Positions 31,640 to 41,467 are shown, counted from the first letter of the stretch. The stretch: 64,000 nucleotides of DNA from Nonomuraea muscovyensis (GCF_014207745.1 NZ_JACHJB010000002.1:2728001-2792000), one strand, 5' to 3'. The notes: a model not told the origin generated them from the letters alone. Numbers and translations are program-made.

Positions 31640-32068
31640 CTAACGCCGGCCCTTGGGTGTCACGAGCCTGGTCCCCGACCAGTCGGGGGCTGCGGAGATG
31701 CTGCTGGTCTGCGAGAGACCCGCGGTCGTGGCGTCCTCCCCGATGTCGCTCGGCTCCACGTGGCCCTCGCGTCCGGCCTTGGGAGTGAGCAACCAGATCT
31801 GGCCGCCGTCGGCGAGTGCACGCATGGCGTCGCTCAGGACGTCGAAGAGGTCTCCGTCGCCGTCACGCCACCAGAGCAGCACCACGTCGACGACGTCGTC
31901 GGTCTCCTCGTCCAACAGCTCGTTGCCGGTCAGGTCCTCGATGGAGTCGCGAAGCTCGTCGTCGACGTCCTCGTCCCAACCGATCTCCTGCACCACCTGA
32001 CCCGGCTTGAGGCCGAGTCGTTCGGCCAGGCCGCGCTCGCCCTGCGCCTGACCCGCGGTCGCGCTCAC
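31640..32068 (-). CDS. DUF3052-family protein
   Basis: A 142-residue acidic protein of DUF3052, an actinobacterial family without known function. Blocks: LAERLGLKPGQVVQEIGWDEDVDDELRDSIED, VDVVLLWWRDGDGDLFDVLSDAMRALADGGQIWLLTPKAGREG and VEPSDIGEDATTAGLSQTSS. Full length. It is commonly encoded next to aceE and a peroxiredoxin in actinomycetes, as here. The 38-bp gap suggests one transcript with the peroxiredoxin. Confidence 0.92.
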   Translation of the reverse strand: MSATAGQAQGERGLAERLGLKPGQVVQEIGWDEDVDDELRDSIEDLTGNELLDEETDDVVDVVLLWWRDGDGDLFDVLSDAMRALADGGQIWLLTPKAGREGHVEPSDIGEDATTAGLSQTSSISAAPDWSGTRLVTPKGRR

Positions 32069-32184
32069 GTTTATCCCTCCTGCTTGAGTGGCCCCGCTTG
32101 TGCGGTTATCGCTTCGGGACAGTCCACACGCTGTGACCCTCAGTCGTCAACGGTCGCCACGGGTACGGCCGTGGTCCGCCGATG

Positions 32185-32592
32185 TCAATCGGCCAGAAAT
32201 GACAGGCGAACCTGGCGTTGCGCGTTGTCGACATTCAGGTCGACGAGCGCGATCGACTGCCAGGTGCCCAGTGCGAGCCGACCGTCTAACACGGGGACGG
32301 TGGCGTACGGCGGGATCATCGCCGGCATGACGTGCGAGCGGCCGTGGCCCCGCGAGCCGTGGGCGTGCCGCCACCGTTCGTCGGCGGGCAGCAGGTCGCG
32401 CAGCGCGGCGAGCAGGTCGTCGTCGCTGCCCGATCCCAGCTCCATGAGGACCACGCCGGCGGTCGCGTGCGGGACGAAGACGTGCAGCAGCCCGTCCTGC
32501 CCCTGCTCACGCGCGAACGCGGCGCACTCCGCGGTGATGTCGTGCACCGTCTCGCGCGAACCCGTGGTCACGGAAATGATCTGGGATCTCAC
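32185..32592 (-). CDS. YjbQ/UPF0047 family protein
   Basis: A 135-residue YjbQ-type protein. GLLHVFVPHATAGVVLMELGSG holds the conserved His; DERWRHAHGSRGHGRSHVMPAMIPPYATVPVLDGRLALGTWQSIALVDLN is the family core with the second His set. A weak thiamine-phosphate synthase activity has been reported for the family, and the annotation secondary thiamine-phosphate synthase is common, but the true role is uncertain. It starts 9 bp after the DUF1918 stop. Confidence 0.9.
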   Translation of the reverse strand: MRSQIISVTTGSRETVHDITAECAAFAREQGQDGLLHVFVPHATAGVVLMELGSGSDDDLLAALRDLLPADERWRHAHGSRGHGRSHVMPAMIPPYATVPVLDGRLALGTWQSIALVDLNVDNAQRQVRLSFLAD

Positions 32593-32601
32593 ACGAGGAT
32601 T

Positions 32602-32784
32602 CTACTGAGGCACGACGACGGCGTCGGGGCCGGGAAAGACCAGCCCGGTGTGACCGTCGTCGAACCGCACGATGTAGGGCGGGCCGCCGTCGGCGCCCTG
32701 CACCTCGATGATGACCCCGCTCCGGTCCCGTTCCCCCACCGTGTTGCCGTGTACGAGGAGCCGGTCGCCTACCGTCGCATTCAT
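32602..32784 (-). CDS. DUF1918-domain protein
   Basis: A 60-residue single-domain protein of DUF1918, a small SH3-like beta-barrel family (MNATVGDRLLVHG, ERDRSGVIIEVQGADGGPPYIVRFDDGHTGLVFPGPDA). Complete length. GGAGG stands one base before the ATG, tighter than usual. It is followed at 9 bp by yjbQ, so the two share a transcript. Confidence 0.88.
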   Translation of the reverse strand: MNATVGDRLLVHGNTVGERDRSGVIIEVQGADGGPPYIVRFDDGHTGLVFPGPDAVVVPQ

Positions 32785-33353
32785 ACCTCCAGATTCGTAC
32801 GCCCCGAGCCGCACGGAAAGGGGGCCTGCCGGGCGCCTCGGAAGAGAGAGGGGGAATCCTGACCGAACCGTTACGCCCAGGGCCGACACGCCCGGGCGAC
32901 GCGGGGCCCGCCGCGCCGCCCGGTAACCCTTCGCCGGGAAAGGCCGCCGACCGGGTGCGGGACGTTCGGGCGATTCACCGGAACGGCCGCTGCGGCAGAC
33001 GTTGAAATTGGCCGCGACCTGCGAAAGGACGCCCCGGCGCGGGCCACTGGACGGGCGTCCGGCTAGACTCGCGCGACGCCTTCGGGGCCTCGCTGGTGAC
33101 GGCCCTCCCCTTCGGGGGATACTCCAGACATGAGGGCGAAATTTCCAAGGTTTTCCGGACTTGTTAAATTGGCGGCCCAATGTAACCTTGGCCTCGGATT
33201 CGTCCTACCATCGGTGGTCTAGGCCACCGATAGCCGCCCTGCCAGCGGGGACGTCCTGGTTACCGGTCAGTAGAGATGCACTTTCTACGGCAAGCGACCA
33301 GGATGGAAGGCGACCCAGACCAGACATCAGTCATCCTCGGAAGGCGAGACCCA
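32785..33353. other. Long 5' region of aceE
   Basis: About 570 bp without a gene. The first half is GC-rich and featureless. From about 33130 the DNA becomes AT-richer (AAATTTCC, CTTGTTAAATTGG), marking the aceE promoter zone. TGTAAC (33181-33186) is a candidate -10 box. A 22-bp palindrome follows. An ATG at 33276 in frame with aceE would add 26 residues but has no family support. Confidence 0.5.
33210..33231. promoter_or_regulatory. 22-bp operator-like palindrome upstream of aceE
   Basis: ATCGGTGGTCT (33210-33220) and AGGCCACCGAT (33221-33231) pair at all but one position. It lies 123 bp before the aceE start, downstream of the candidate -10 box, where a repressor would block transcription. 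Confidence 0.6.
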
Positions 33354-36101
33354 GTGGCTTCCGGACGCCAGCGATTCTCGATCATCAGCGACGGCCTACC
33401 CAGCCAACTGCCTGATGTCGATCCCAGCGAGACCAACGAGTGGCTCGAGTCTCTCGACAACGTCGTCAAGACCGAAGGCCGCACCAGAGCCCGCTACCTC
33501 ATGCTCCGCATGCTGGAGCGGGCCCGCGAGCATCAGGTCGGCGTGCCGGGCCTGCGCAGCACCGACTACATCAACACGATCCCGCCGGAGCGGGAGCCGT
33601 GGTTCCCGGGTGACGAGCACGTCGAGCGGCGCATCCGCGCCTATATCCGCTGGAACGCCGCGATCATGGTCTCGCGTGCGAACGCCCGGACGAACGTCGG
33701 CGGCCACATCGCGACCTACGCCTCCGCCGCGTCGCTCTACGAGGTGGGCTTCAACCACTTCTTCCGCGGCAAGGACCACGGCGAGTCGGGTGACCAGGTC
33801 TACTTCCAGGGCCACGCCGCCCCCGGCATCTACGCGCGCGCCTATCTGGAGGGCCGCCTCAACGAGGCGCAGCTCGACGCGTTCCGGCAGGAGCTGTCGC
33901 ACGGCTTCCACGGCCTGCCCTCCTACCCGCACCCGCGGCTGATGCCCGACTTCTGGGAGTTCCCGACCGTCTCGATGGGCCTCGGCCCGATCGGCGCGAT
34001 CTACCAGGCGCGGTTCAACCGCTATCTGCTCAACCGCCAGATCAAGGACACCAGCCGCAGCCACGTCTGGGCGTTCCTGGGCGACGGCGAGATGGACGAG
34101 CCCGAGTCGCTCGGCGCGATCGGCCTGGCCGCCCGCGAGGAGCTCGACAACCTCACGTTCGTCATCAACTGCAACCTGCAGCGGCTCGACGGCCCGGTCC
34201 GCGGCAACGGCAAGATCATCCAGGAGCTGGAGTCCTACTTCCGCGGCGCCGGCTGGAACGTCATCAAGGTCGTCTGGGGCCGCGACTGGGACCCGCTGCT
34301 GGCCGCCGACGTCGACGGCGTCCTGGTCAACCAGATGAACACCACGCCCGACGGGCAGTTCCAGACCTACTCGGTCGAGTCGGGCGGCTACATCCGCGAC
34401 AACTTCTTCGGCGGCGACCCGCGCCTGCGCAAGATGGTCGAGCACCTCAGCGACGACGACATCCGCAAGCTGTCGCGCGGCGGCCACGACTACCACAAGG
34501 TCTACGCGGCGTTCAAGGCGGCCCGCGAGCACGTCGGCCAGCCGACGGTCATCCTCGCCCAGACCATCAAGGGCTGGACCCTGGGCAAGGACTTCGAGGC
34601 GCGCAACGCCACACACCAGATGAAGAAGCTCACCAAGGCCGAGCTGAAGGAGTTCCGCGACCGGCTCTACCTGCCGATCCCCGACTCCGCCCTCGAAGGC
34701 GAGCTGCCGCCCTACTACCACCCGGGCGAGAACGACGCCGAGATCCAGTACATGAAGGAGCGCCGCGCGGCCCTGGGCGGCGTGCTGCCCAAGCGCGTCG
34801 TGCGCGCCAAGCCGGTCAAGCTGCCCGTCGACTCGGTCTACGACCAGTTCGGCAAGGGCTCGGGCAAGCAGCAGGTCGCCACCACGATGGCGTTCGTGCG
34901 GCTGCTGAAGGACCTCATGCGCGACAAGGAGATCGGCCACCGGTTCGTGCCGATCATCCCGGACGAGGCCCGGACGTTCGGTCTCGACGCGATGTTCCCG
35001 ACGGCCAAGATCTACTCCCCGCACGGCCAGACGTACGAGGCCGTCGACAGGGAGCTGCTGCTGTCGTACAAGGAGTCGACCGAGGGTCAGATCCTGCACG
35101 AGGGCATCAGCGAGTCGGGCTCGATGGCCTCGGCGATCGCGGCGGGCTCGGCGTACGCCACGCACGGCGAGCACATGATCCCGATCTACATCTTCTACTC
35201 GATGTTCGGCTGGCAGCGCACCGGCGACCAGATGTGGCAGATGGGCGACCAGATGGCCCGCGGCTTCCTGCTGGGCGCCACCGCGGGCCGCACCACGCTC
35301 AACGGTGAGGGCCTGCAGCACGAGGACGGTCACACGCCGCTCATCGCCTCGACCAACCCGGCCGCGGTGTCGTACGACCCGTCGTGGGCGTTCGAGATCG
35401 CGCACATCGTCAAGGAGGGCCTGCGCCGGATGTACGGCGAGCGGCCCGAGGACGTCTTCTACTACCTGACCGTCTACAACGAGCCCTACCAGCAGCCGCC
35501 GCAGCCGGCCGACCTCGACGTGCAGAGCCTGCTCAAGGGCCTGTACAAGTTCGCCGACGGCCCCGCGACCCAGGGCCCGAAGGCCAACATCCTCTCCTCC
35601 GGCGTGGCCGGGCCGTGGGCGGTCGAGGCCCAGCGGCTGCTGGCCGAGGACTGGGGCGTGTCGGCCACGTTGTGGTCGGCGACCTCCTGGACGGAGCTGC
35701 GGCGCGAGGCGCTGGCGTGCGAGGAGCACAACCTCCTCAACCCCGACGCCGAAAAGCGCGTCCCGTTCGTGACCCAGGCGCTGTCGCAGGCGCAGGGGCC
35801 GTTCGTGGGCGTCAGCGACTACATGAAGGCCGTCCAGGACCAGATCGCCCAGTGGGTGCCGGGTGACTGGTCGTCGCTGGGCACCGACGGGTTCGGCCTG
35901 TCCGACACCCGCTCGGCGCTGCGCCGCCACTTCCACGTCGACGCCGCGTCGATCACGCTGGCCGTGCTGACCAGCCTGGTCCAGCGGGGCGAGCTCGACG
36001 GCGAGGTGCTGCGCGAGGCGATCGCCCGCTACCACCTCAAGAACGGCGTGACCGAGGCCGGTGGCGCCGAGAGCAACGACACCCAGTCGATGGGCGTCTG
36101 A
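33354..36101 (+). CDS. aceE: Pyruvate dehydrogenase E1 component, homodimeric type
   Basis: A 915-residue thiamine-diphosphate enzyme that decarboxylates pyruvate and loads the acetyl group on E2 lipoyl domains, feeding acetyl-CoA into the TCA cycle and the fatty acid cluster further along. The TPP/Mg2+ motif [10 protein letters not shown] is at 243-252 with Asn272 completing it. [15 protein letters not shown] and [28 protein letters not shown] are core blocks. GTG at 33354 gives the family N-terminus [16 protein letters not shown] and follows GGAAGGCGAG. E2/E3 genes are not in the window. A terminator follows. Confidence 0.97.
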   Translation: MASGRQRFSIISDGLPSQLPDVDPSETNEWLESLDNVVKTEGRTRARYLMLRMLERAREHQVGVPGLRSTDYINTIPPEREPWFPGDEHVERRIRAYIRWNAAIMVSRANARTNVGGHIATYASAASLYEVGFNHFFRGKDHGESGDQVYFQGHAAPGIYARAYLEGRLNEAQLDAFRQELSHGFHGLPSYPHPRLMPDFWEFPTVSMGLGPIGAIYQARFNRYLLNRQIKDTSRSHVWAFLGDGEMDEPESLGAIGLAAREELDNLTFVINCNLQRLDGPVRGNGKIIQELESYFRGAGWNVIKVVWGRDWDPLLAADVDGVLVNQMNTTPDGQFQTYSVESGGYIRDNFFGGDPRLRKMVEHLSDDDIRKLSRGGHDYHKVYAAFKAAREHVGQPTVILAQTIKGWTLGKDFEARNATHQMKKLTKAELKEFRDRLYLPIPDSALEGELPPYYHPGENDAEIQYMKERRAALGGVLPKRVVRAKPVKLPVDSVYDQFGKGSGKQQVATTMAFVRLLKDLMRDKEIGHRFVPIIPDEARTFGLDAMFPTAKIYSPHGQTYEAVDRELLLSYKESTEGQILHEGISESGSMASAIAAGSAYATHGEHMIPIYIFYSMFGWQRTGDQMWQMGDQMARGFLLGATAGRTTLNGEGLQHEDGHTPLIASTNPAAVSYDPSWAFEIAHIVKEGLRRMYGERPEDVFYYLTVYNEPYQQPPQPADLDVQSLLKGLYKFADGPATQGPKANILSSGVAGPWAVEAQRLLAEDWGVSATLWSATSWTELRREALACEEHNLLNPDAEKRVPFVTQALSQAQGPFVGVSDYMKAVQDQIAQWVPGDWSSLGTDGFGLSDTRSALRRHFHVDAASITLAVLTSLVQRGELDGEVLREAIARYHLKNGVTEAGGAESNDTQSMGV

Positions 36102-36116
36102 CCGGCTCACCGGCCA

Positions 36117-36151
36117 GGGGTGTCCTCCGCGAGGCTCGCGGGGGACACCCC
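36117..36151 (+). terminator. aceE terminator
   Basis: GGGGTGTCC (36117-36125) and GGACACCCC (36143-36151) enclose a second pairing (CCGCGAG/CGCGG). Long GC-rich stem 15 bp after the aceE stop; T-poor tail. Confidence 0.85.
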
Positions 36152-36260
36152 TTCCGCGTTGAAGAACCCCGGCACAGGTTCGTGCCGTCACACCCCTCTT
36201 GGCGCGATCTCACGTATTGTGGGCACTACTTCCCCCCGGACACGTCTGAGGGGAAGTTCC

Positions 36261-37757
36261 ATGCGTCATGTCCTTGCCGTTGTCACGCTGAGCGTGTCCG
36301 CCGTGGCCTGCGCCGGCACGGCGAAGCCCGACACCGATCCCAAGGGCACCATCCCGCCCATCTCCTGGGGCCCCTGTACGGACATCAAGCGACCTGACGG
36401 CCAGCCGCCGGTCCAGCAGGACCCGAACGTCCGCTGCGCCAAGCTCGCCGTGCCGCTCGACTACGCCAAACCCGACGCCGGCACGATCCAGCTCGCACTG
36501 ATCAAGGTCGCGGCCACGGACCCGGCCCGGCGGATCGGCTCGCTGGTGTTCAACTTCGGCGGCCCCGGCGGCTCGGGCGTCGACACGCTGGACCAGGCCG
36601 CCAAGGCGTTCACGACGCTGCGCACCCGCTACGACCTGGTCAGCTTCGACCCGCGCGGCGTGGAACGCAGCTCCGGCGTGCGCTGCGGCACCGGCGCCGA
36701 CATGGACCGCTGGGTGGCGCTCAACACGCTGCCGGCCAACCGGCGCACGCGCGAGGCCAGCAAGGCGGCCAACGCGGAGTTCGCCCGGCTCTGCCAGCGT
36801 GACTCCGGCCGGGTGCTGCCGTACGTGGGGACCGTCAACGCGGCCCGCGACATGGAGCGGCTGCGGACCGCGCTCGGCGACGCGAAGCTCAACTACCTGG
36901 GCATGTCGTACGGCACGCACCTCGGAGCGGTCTACGCCACCATGTTCCCCAAGAACGTGGGCCGCATGGTGCTCGACGCCCCCCTCGACCCGACGGTCAC
37001 CTTCCGGGAGCGCACCCTGTCCCAGACGCGCGGCTTCCAGGACGCCTACCGCAGCTTCCTGCGCTCGTGCGTCAAGGACGGCTGCGAGATCGGCAAGACC
37101 GTGCAGGCCGCCAACACCAACGTCGACCGCCTGATGAACCGCCTGGTCAGGAAGCCGCTGCCGGTCGCCGGCCGGCAGCTCACCCAGGGTCTGGCCTCCA
37201 CCGGCGTCGCCGCCGCGCTCTACTCCGAGCTGTCCTGGCCGTTCCTGGAGAAGGCGGTCAGCCAGGCGATCAAGGGCCGGGGCGAGACGCTGATGTACCT
37301 GGCCGACTCCTACACCGGCCGCAACCCCGACGGCACCTACTCCACGCAGATGTCCAGCTTCCCGGCGATCACCTGCGTCGACACCGCCGAACGGCCCGAC
37401 GAGAGCCGGCTGCTGGGCACGTGGCAGGCCGCGCTGCGGATCTCGCCGCTGTTCGGCAGCGAGGGCTCGGGCGGGCTGTGCAGCATCTGGCCGGCCCAGG
37501 GCAGCAACGAGGCCAAGCGGGTCAACGCCACCGGGTCCGCGCCGATCGTGGTCGTCGGCGGCAAGGGCGACCCCGCCACGCCGTACCAGTGGGCGCCCAG
37601 GCTGACCAGTCAGCTCAAGACCGCCACGCTCATCACCTACGAGGGCGAGGGGCACGGCGCCTACACCTCGGGCAGCACCTGCATCCGGCGGGCCGTCGAC
37701 GGCTACCTGCTCAACGACAAGGTGCCCGGCCGCAACGTGAGCTGCCCGGCGGCCTGA
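36261..37757 (+). CDS. Exported alpha/beta-hydrolase, tripeptidyl-aminopeptidase type (SlpD/E-like)
   Basis: A 498-residue secreted or lipid-anchored peptidase of the TAP-like alpha/beta-hydrolase family, which removes N-terminal tripeptides. The signal peptide ends at a possible lipobox (SAVACAG, Cys17). LVFNFGGPGGSGVDTL is the oxyanion region. The Ser nucleophile is in GMSYGTHLG, the Asp in GGKGDPATPYQ and the His in GEGHGAYTSG. The C-terminal TAP-like domain (about 375-498) ends in a Cys-rich tail (STCIRRAVDGYLL ... VSCPAA). The ATG at 36261 lies 5 bases after GGGGAAG. Single gene between two terminators. Confidence 0.9.
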   Translation: MRHVLAVVTLSVSAVACAGTAKPDTDPKGTIPPISWGPCTDIKRPDGQPPVQQDPNVRCAKLAVPLDYAKPDAGTIQLALIKVAATDPARRIGSLVFNFGGPGGSGVDTLDQAAKAFTTLRTRYDLVSFDPRGVERSSGVRCGTGADMDRWVALNTLPANRRTREASKAANAEFARLCQRDSGRVLPYVGTVNAARDMERLRTALGDAKLNYLGMSYGTHLGAVYATMFPKNVGRMVLDAPLDPTVTFRERTLSQTRGFQDAYRSFLRSCVKDGCEIGKTVQAANTNVDRLMNRLVRKPLPVAGRQLTQGLASTGVAAALYSELSWPFLEKAVSQAIKGRGETLMYLADSYTGRNPDGTYSTQMSSFPAITCVDTAERPDESRLLGTWQAALRISPLFGSEGSGGLCSIWPAQGSNEAKRVNATGSAPIVVVGGKGDPATPYQWAPRLTSQLKTATLITYEGEGHGAYTSGSTCIRRAVDGYLLNDKVPGRNVSCPAA

Positions 37758-37786
37758 CACCCCCGGCATGACCCGCTCAGCGTGAC

Positions 37787-37815
37787 CTGCCCGGCATGGG
37801 TGAGATGCCGGGCAG
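37787..37815 (+). terminator. Hairpin terminator after the exported hydrolase
   Basis: Perfect 11-bp stem CTGCCCGGCAT/ATGCCGGGCAG around GGGTGAG. It lies 30 bp after the stop and 38 bp before the next gene. Confidence 0.85.
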
Positions 37816-37852
37816 CGTGACGTATCCGGCGGTGTGATCTAGTGTCGGTCAG

Positions 37853-38794
37853 GTGACCGCCGACAGCGCGCTCGACCGTTACCGGGATCGTGTCCGCGAC
37901 GAGGCCGACCGCCTCGTCGAGCTGGCCGCCGGCGCCGATCCCGGCACGCCGGTGCCCTCCTGCCCCGGCTGGACGATGGCCGACCTGATCACCCACGTCG
38001 GCACCACGCACCGGTGGGTGATCCACATCCTCGAACACCGGGTCCAGGAACGGATCTGGTCGCGCGAGGTGCCCAACGGGCTCGCCGAGGGCCAAAGTGG
38101 CGATGGCGCCTGGCTGGCGGACGGCGCCGGCAGGCTGCTGGCCACGCTCCGCTCGACCGACCCCGATCTGCCGGTGTGGACGTGGGGCTCGGGCCGCTCG
38201 GCCGCGTGGTGGGCGCGGCGGATGGCCTACGAGCTGCTGATCCACCGCATCGACGCCGAGCTCGCCCTCGGCGTCGAGTCGGACGTCCCCTGGGCCGTGG
38301 CCCTCGACGCGATCGACGAGCTGCTCGGCAACCTGCCGCACGCCCGCTGGGTCACCCGACACCTCGCGGAGCTGGACGCGGCGGGCGCCACCCTCCACTT
38401 CCACGCGACGGACACCCACCCGCACGACCGGCCCGCCGGGGACGGACCACCCACCGGGAACGGGCCACCCACCGGGGACAGGCCACCCGCCCTGGACAGG
38501 CCACCCGCCCGGGACAGGCCACCGGTTGAAGGCGGGCCCGCTGAGGACGAGCCACCCGCTGACGGCAGGTCACCGGCTGGGAGCGAGCCGCCCGCCGAGG
38601 GCGAGTGGACCCTCACCCAGGGCCCCGCCGGGGCGCTCACCTGCGAACGCGGACACGCCAAGGCCGACGTCGCGGTCCGCGGCCCGGCCAGGGACCTGCT
38701 GCTGATGCTGTACGGCAGGCGTTTCGCCGCCACCCTCACCGTCCACGGCGACCACGCCTTCCTGGACCGCTGGCTGGACAAGGCCGCCATCTGA
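37853..38794 (+). CDS. Mycothiol-dependent maleylpyruvate-isomerase-fold protein with Pro-rich insertion
   Basis: A 313-residue DinB/MDMPI-type protein. The N-terminal metal-binding four-helix domain (about 8-160) has VPSCPGWTMADLITHVGTTHRWV, with the first His ligand, and WWARRMAYELLIHRIDAELALG, with the later His. The C-terminal SCP2-like domain is split: between HFHATDTHPHD (about 190) and EWTLTQGPAGALTCERGHAKADVAVRGPARDLLLMLYGRR (about 243 on) lies a Pro/Asp/Arg repeat insertion of about 50 residues absent from relatives. Family members use mycothiol as cofactor; the substrate here is not known. GTG start. Confidence 0.87.
   Translation: MTADSALDRYRDRVRDEADRLVELAAGADPGTPVPSCPGWTMADLITHVGTTHRWVIHILEHRVQERIWSREVPNGLAEGQSGDGAWLADGAGRLLATLRSTDPDLPVWTWGSGRSAAWWARRMAYELLIHRIDAELALGVESDVPWAVALDAIDELLGNLPHARWVTRHLAELDAAGATLHFHATDTHPHDRPAGDGPPTGNGPPTGDRPPALDRPPARDRPPVEGGPAEDEPPADGRSPAGSEPPAEGEWTLTQGPAGALTCERGHAKADVAVRGPARDLLLMLYGRRFAATLTVHGDHAFLDRWLDKAAI
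38436..38526 (+). repeat. 18-bp tandem repeats inside the MDMPI-type gene
   Basis: About five imperfect units of the form CCGGGGACAGGCCACCCG, coding a PP-x-x-D-R hexapeptide repeat. In frame, so copy number can change without breaking the gene. Confidence 0.8.
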
Positions 38795-38993
38795 CCGCCC
38801 CGCGCCCGTTCGGGGACCTGCCCGGCCTAGGCACCGAACCCTGGACGCGCCGCCGCTCGGCGGTCGGCGGCGAGTCCAGGACGGGGCCGCTCGCGACGCG
38901 GCCCGGTGCACGAGCTCAGTGACGGAAAGCGACTGAGCCCGTGTGGACGGGACCCGACCGGCGGGGAAGGCGCCGGCGCGGACCCCCTCCAGG

Positions 38994-39353
38994 TCAGGAC
39001 CTCCGGCGGAAGACCCCGAAGAGGCTGCCCGACGTGTCGCGCAGGTAGGCGAAGTCGGTGCCCGCGCCGTCGTCGATGACCTTCGTGACGACCTTGCCGC
39101 CGAGCTCCTCCGTCTGGCGGCACGTCTCCTCGACGTCGGCCACCTGCACGTGGAAGACCGCGTGGTCGGGGAACTCGCCCCGGGTGTTGAACAGGCCACC
39201 CGCCGGCTGACCGCCCGCCGGATAGCCGATCAGCCGGTAGTCGAGCGGGCCCTCGTCACGGGCGAACGTCCAGCCGAACAGACCCCCGTAGAAGCGCTCG
39301 GCGCTCCCGGGGTCAGCCGTCGCCACCTCGAACCAGGTCACCGTGTTGTCCAT
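38994..39353 (-). CDS. VOC-superfamily (glyoxalase-like) protein
   Basis: A 119-residue single vicinal-oxygen-chelate protein. VTWFEVATADPGSAERFYGGLFGWTF is the first beta-alpha-beta unit, and HAVFHVQVADVEETCRQTEELGGKVV with TDFAYLRDTSGSLFGVFR the second. Acidic/His positions for a metal are only partly kept. Preceded by GAGGAAACG. It follows the WYL regulator on the same strand by 92 bp and is the likely effector gene of that pair. Function not known; glyoxalase or bleomycin-binding-like roles are guesses. Confidence 0.85.
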   Translation of the reverse strand: MDNTVTWFEVATADPGSAERFYGGLFGWTFARDEGPLDYRLIGYPAGGQPAGGLFNTRGEFPDHAVFHVQVADVEETCRQTEELGGKVVTKVIDDGAGTDFAYLRDTSGSLFGVFRRRS

Positions 39354-39445
39354 CGTTTCCTCACTTTCTCGAACAGGACAACGATCCAACGGCGGAGCGA
39401 CAACCCTATGTCGGTGTTTTCGCTTGACTTGTCGAACATCTGTGC

Positions 39446-40165
39446 TCAGTCGAGGACGGCTCCGTGCACGATCATCTCCGGCACGTCCGTGGCGAACCGC
39501 TCCACCGGCCGGTCGGGACAGCGCTCCCCGGTGACCACGGCGGCGGCGATGCGGTCGAGCCGGAAGACGCGCACGTCGTCGCGCAGGCGGCACCAGGCCA
39601 CGAGATACCAGAAGCCGCCCCGCCCGCCCAGGAAGACCCCCGGCTCCACCTCCCGCGAGGTCAGCGCCCCCTTGGCGTCGGCGTAGTCGAGCCTGAGCAC
39701 CCTGCGGCGCAGCAACGCCTCCTCGATCGCGCGCGAGACCCCCTCGGCGCCCAGCGGCCGCTCCGCGCCGCCCGGCTCGGCGATCAGCTGGACCCGGCGC
39801 GCCAGCTCCCTGGCCAGCTCGCCCTCCGGGCCCGGCATCGCGGCCACCACCTTGCGTAACGCGCTGCGCGCCTGCCTGCCGAACGGCTGGTCGCCCGCCC
39901 GGCTGAGCGCCACGGCGATGGCCACCGCCTCCGCCGGTGTGAAGTTGAGCGGCGGGAGCGACATCGTCTTGTCGATGGCGTAGCCGCCCCTGCGTCCCGG
40001 CTCGGCGTAGATCGGCACCCCCGACTCCTGCAGCGCGGCGATGTCGCGCTCGATGGTGCGGACGCTCACCTCGAACCGCCCGGCGAGCTCGCGCGCGGAG
40101 CGGCAGCGGGGGGAGATCGCGCGCAGGTCCTCGACGAGCGCGTACAGCCGGTCGGTACGGTTCAC
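39446..40165 (-). CDS. YafY-type WYL transcriptional regulator
   Basis: A 239-residue regulator. RTDRLYALVEDLRAISPRCRSARELAGRFEVSVRTIERDIAALQESGVPIYAEPGRRGGYAI is the HTH-11 domain. The WYL domain contains GRGGFWYLVAWCRLRDDVRVFRLDRI. The GTG gives MNRTDRLYALVE, the standard start. It is shorter than the WYL protein at 4.3 kb, lacking a long WCX tail. It probably controls the downstream VOC gene and itself. Confidence 0.88.
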   Translation of the reverse strand: MNRTDRLYALVEDLRAISPRCRSARELAGRFEVSVRTIERDIAALQESGVPIYAEPGRRGGYAIDKTMSLPPLNFTPAEAVAIAVALSRAGDQPFGRQARSALRKVVAAMPGPEGELARELARRVQLIAEPGGAERPLGAEGVSRAIEEALLRRRVLRLDYADAKGALTSREVEPGVFLGGRGGFWYLVAWCRLRDDVRVFRLDRIAAAVVTGERCPDRPVERFATDVPEMIVHGAVLD

Positions 40166-40345
40166 AACCCGGACGGTACGCGCGGCCACCGACAATCGCG
40201 CGCCCCGCACCGCCACAGGCACGTGCCCGTCACCACCACGCCACAGCCCTCTCACGTCCCCGCCAGGCGGCCCCGCCAGGCCCCGCCAGGCACCCCTCCA
40301 GGCACCCCGGCAGGTGCTCTGACACGTGCCGCCGTACCGGGGCCG

Positions 40346-41371
40346 TCAGCGGCGGCCGGTCCAGGCGAGCAGGCCGGCGAGCGGCCAGGTGTTGACGACG
40401 CGCTCCGCCGGGACGCCGCACAGCGCCGCCCGTTCGCAACCGAACCGCTGCCAGTCGAGCTGACCGGGCGCGTGAGCGTCGGAGTCGATCGCGAAGTGGC
40501 ACCCCATCTCGCAGGCCAGCCGCAGCAGCCGCTTGGGCGGGTCGAGCCGGTCCGGCCGGGAGTTGACCTCGACGGCCACGCCGAAGCGGCGGCACGCCTC
40601 GAAGACCAGCTCGGCGTCGAACTCCGACTCCGGACGGCGGCCGCCCCGCCTGCCGTCGCCGCGTACCACGCGCCCGGTGCAGTGGCCGAGCACGTCGACG
40701 TCGGGGTCGGCGATCGCGGTCACCATGCGGCGGGTCATCTCGCCGCGCTCCATGCGCAGCTTGGAGTGGACGCTCGCCACGACGACGTCGAGCCGTCGCA
40801 GCAGCGCGGGTTCCTGGTCGAGCGTGCCGTCGGGGTTGATGTCGACCTCGATGCCGGTCAGGATCCGGAACGGGGCGAACCGCTCGTTGAGCCGGGCCAC
40901 CTCGTCGAGCTGGCGGCGCAGCCGGTCGGGCGGCAGGCCGCGGGCGACGGTGAGGCGCGGCGAGTGGTCGGTCAGCGCCCAGTACTCGTGGCCGAGCGCC
41001 CGGGCGGTCTCGGCCATCTCCTCGATCGGGGAGCCGCCGTCCGACCAGTCGGAGTGGCTGTGCAGGTCACCGCGCAGCGCCCGGCGCAGCGCCGCCGCCT
41101 CCTCGCCCAGGTCGGCGCCCGCGGTGTCGCGCAGCCGGCGCAGGTAGGTGGGCGCCTGCCCGGCGAGCGCCTCGGTGATCACCAGGGCGGTGACCTTGCC
41201 GATGCCGGGCAGACCGGCCAGCCCGCCCGAGCCGGCGAGTCGCTCCAGCTCGCCGGGGGGCAGCTCGTCCACCACGGCGGCGGCGCGGCGGAAGGCGCGC
41301 ACCCGGTAGGTCGGCTCCCCCGCGCGTTCCAGCAGGAACGCGATCTCACGCAGCGCCTCGACCGGTGTCAT
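40346..41371 (-). CDS. PHP-domain phosphoesterase with N-terminal HhH (PolX C-terminal-like)
   Basis: A 341-residue protein. The N-terminal helical part (PVEALREIAFLLERAGEPTYRVRAFRRAAAVVDEL then LAGLPGIGKVTALVITEAL) is the HhH DNA-binding region of family X polymerases. The PHP domain begins GDLHSHSDWSDGGSPIEEMAETARALGHEYWALTDHS and continues with GIEVDINPDG, VASVHSKLRM, DVLGHCTGR, EVNSRP and AIDSDAH: all metal ligands are present. The polymerase core between HhH and PHP is missing, so it is a stand-alone exonuclease/phosphatase, probably in DNA repair. Confidence 0.88.
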   Translation of the reverse strand: MTPVEALREIAFLLERAGEPTYRVRAFRRAAAVVDELPPGELERLAGSGGLAGLPGIGKVTALVITEALAGQAPTYLRRLRDTAGADLGEEAAALRRALRGDLHSHSDWSDGGSPIEEMAETARALGHEYWALTDHSPRLTVARGLPPDRLRRQLDEVARLNERFAPFRILTGIEVDINPDGTLDQEPALLRRLDVVVASVHSKLRMERGEMTRRMVTAIADPDVDVLGHCTGRVVRGDGRRGGRRPESEFDAELVFEACRRFGVAVEVNSRPDRLDPPKRLLRLACEMGCHFAIDSDAHAPGQLDWQRFGCERAALCGVPAERVVNTWPLAGLLAWTGRR

Positions 41372-41467
41372 GGGGAACTCCTACCCCCTCGGCGTTCGTC
41401 CTTTTTGCAGATTGATGTGGCGTGAACGTCACCGATAAGCTGTTCGGCCAATGAGAGCAGGAGCTTC

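Noticed and set aside
33276-33353. ATG start 26 codons upstream for aceE
   Set aside because: The added residues do not match the conserved family beginning, and a ribosome site precedes the GTG at 33354.
40258-40320. CCCCGCCAGGC repeats before the WYL regulator
   Set aside because: Short, degenerate and GC-driven; no pairing or coding sense found.
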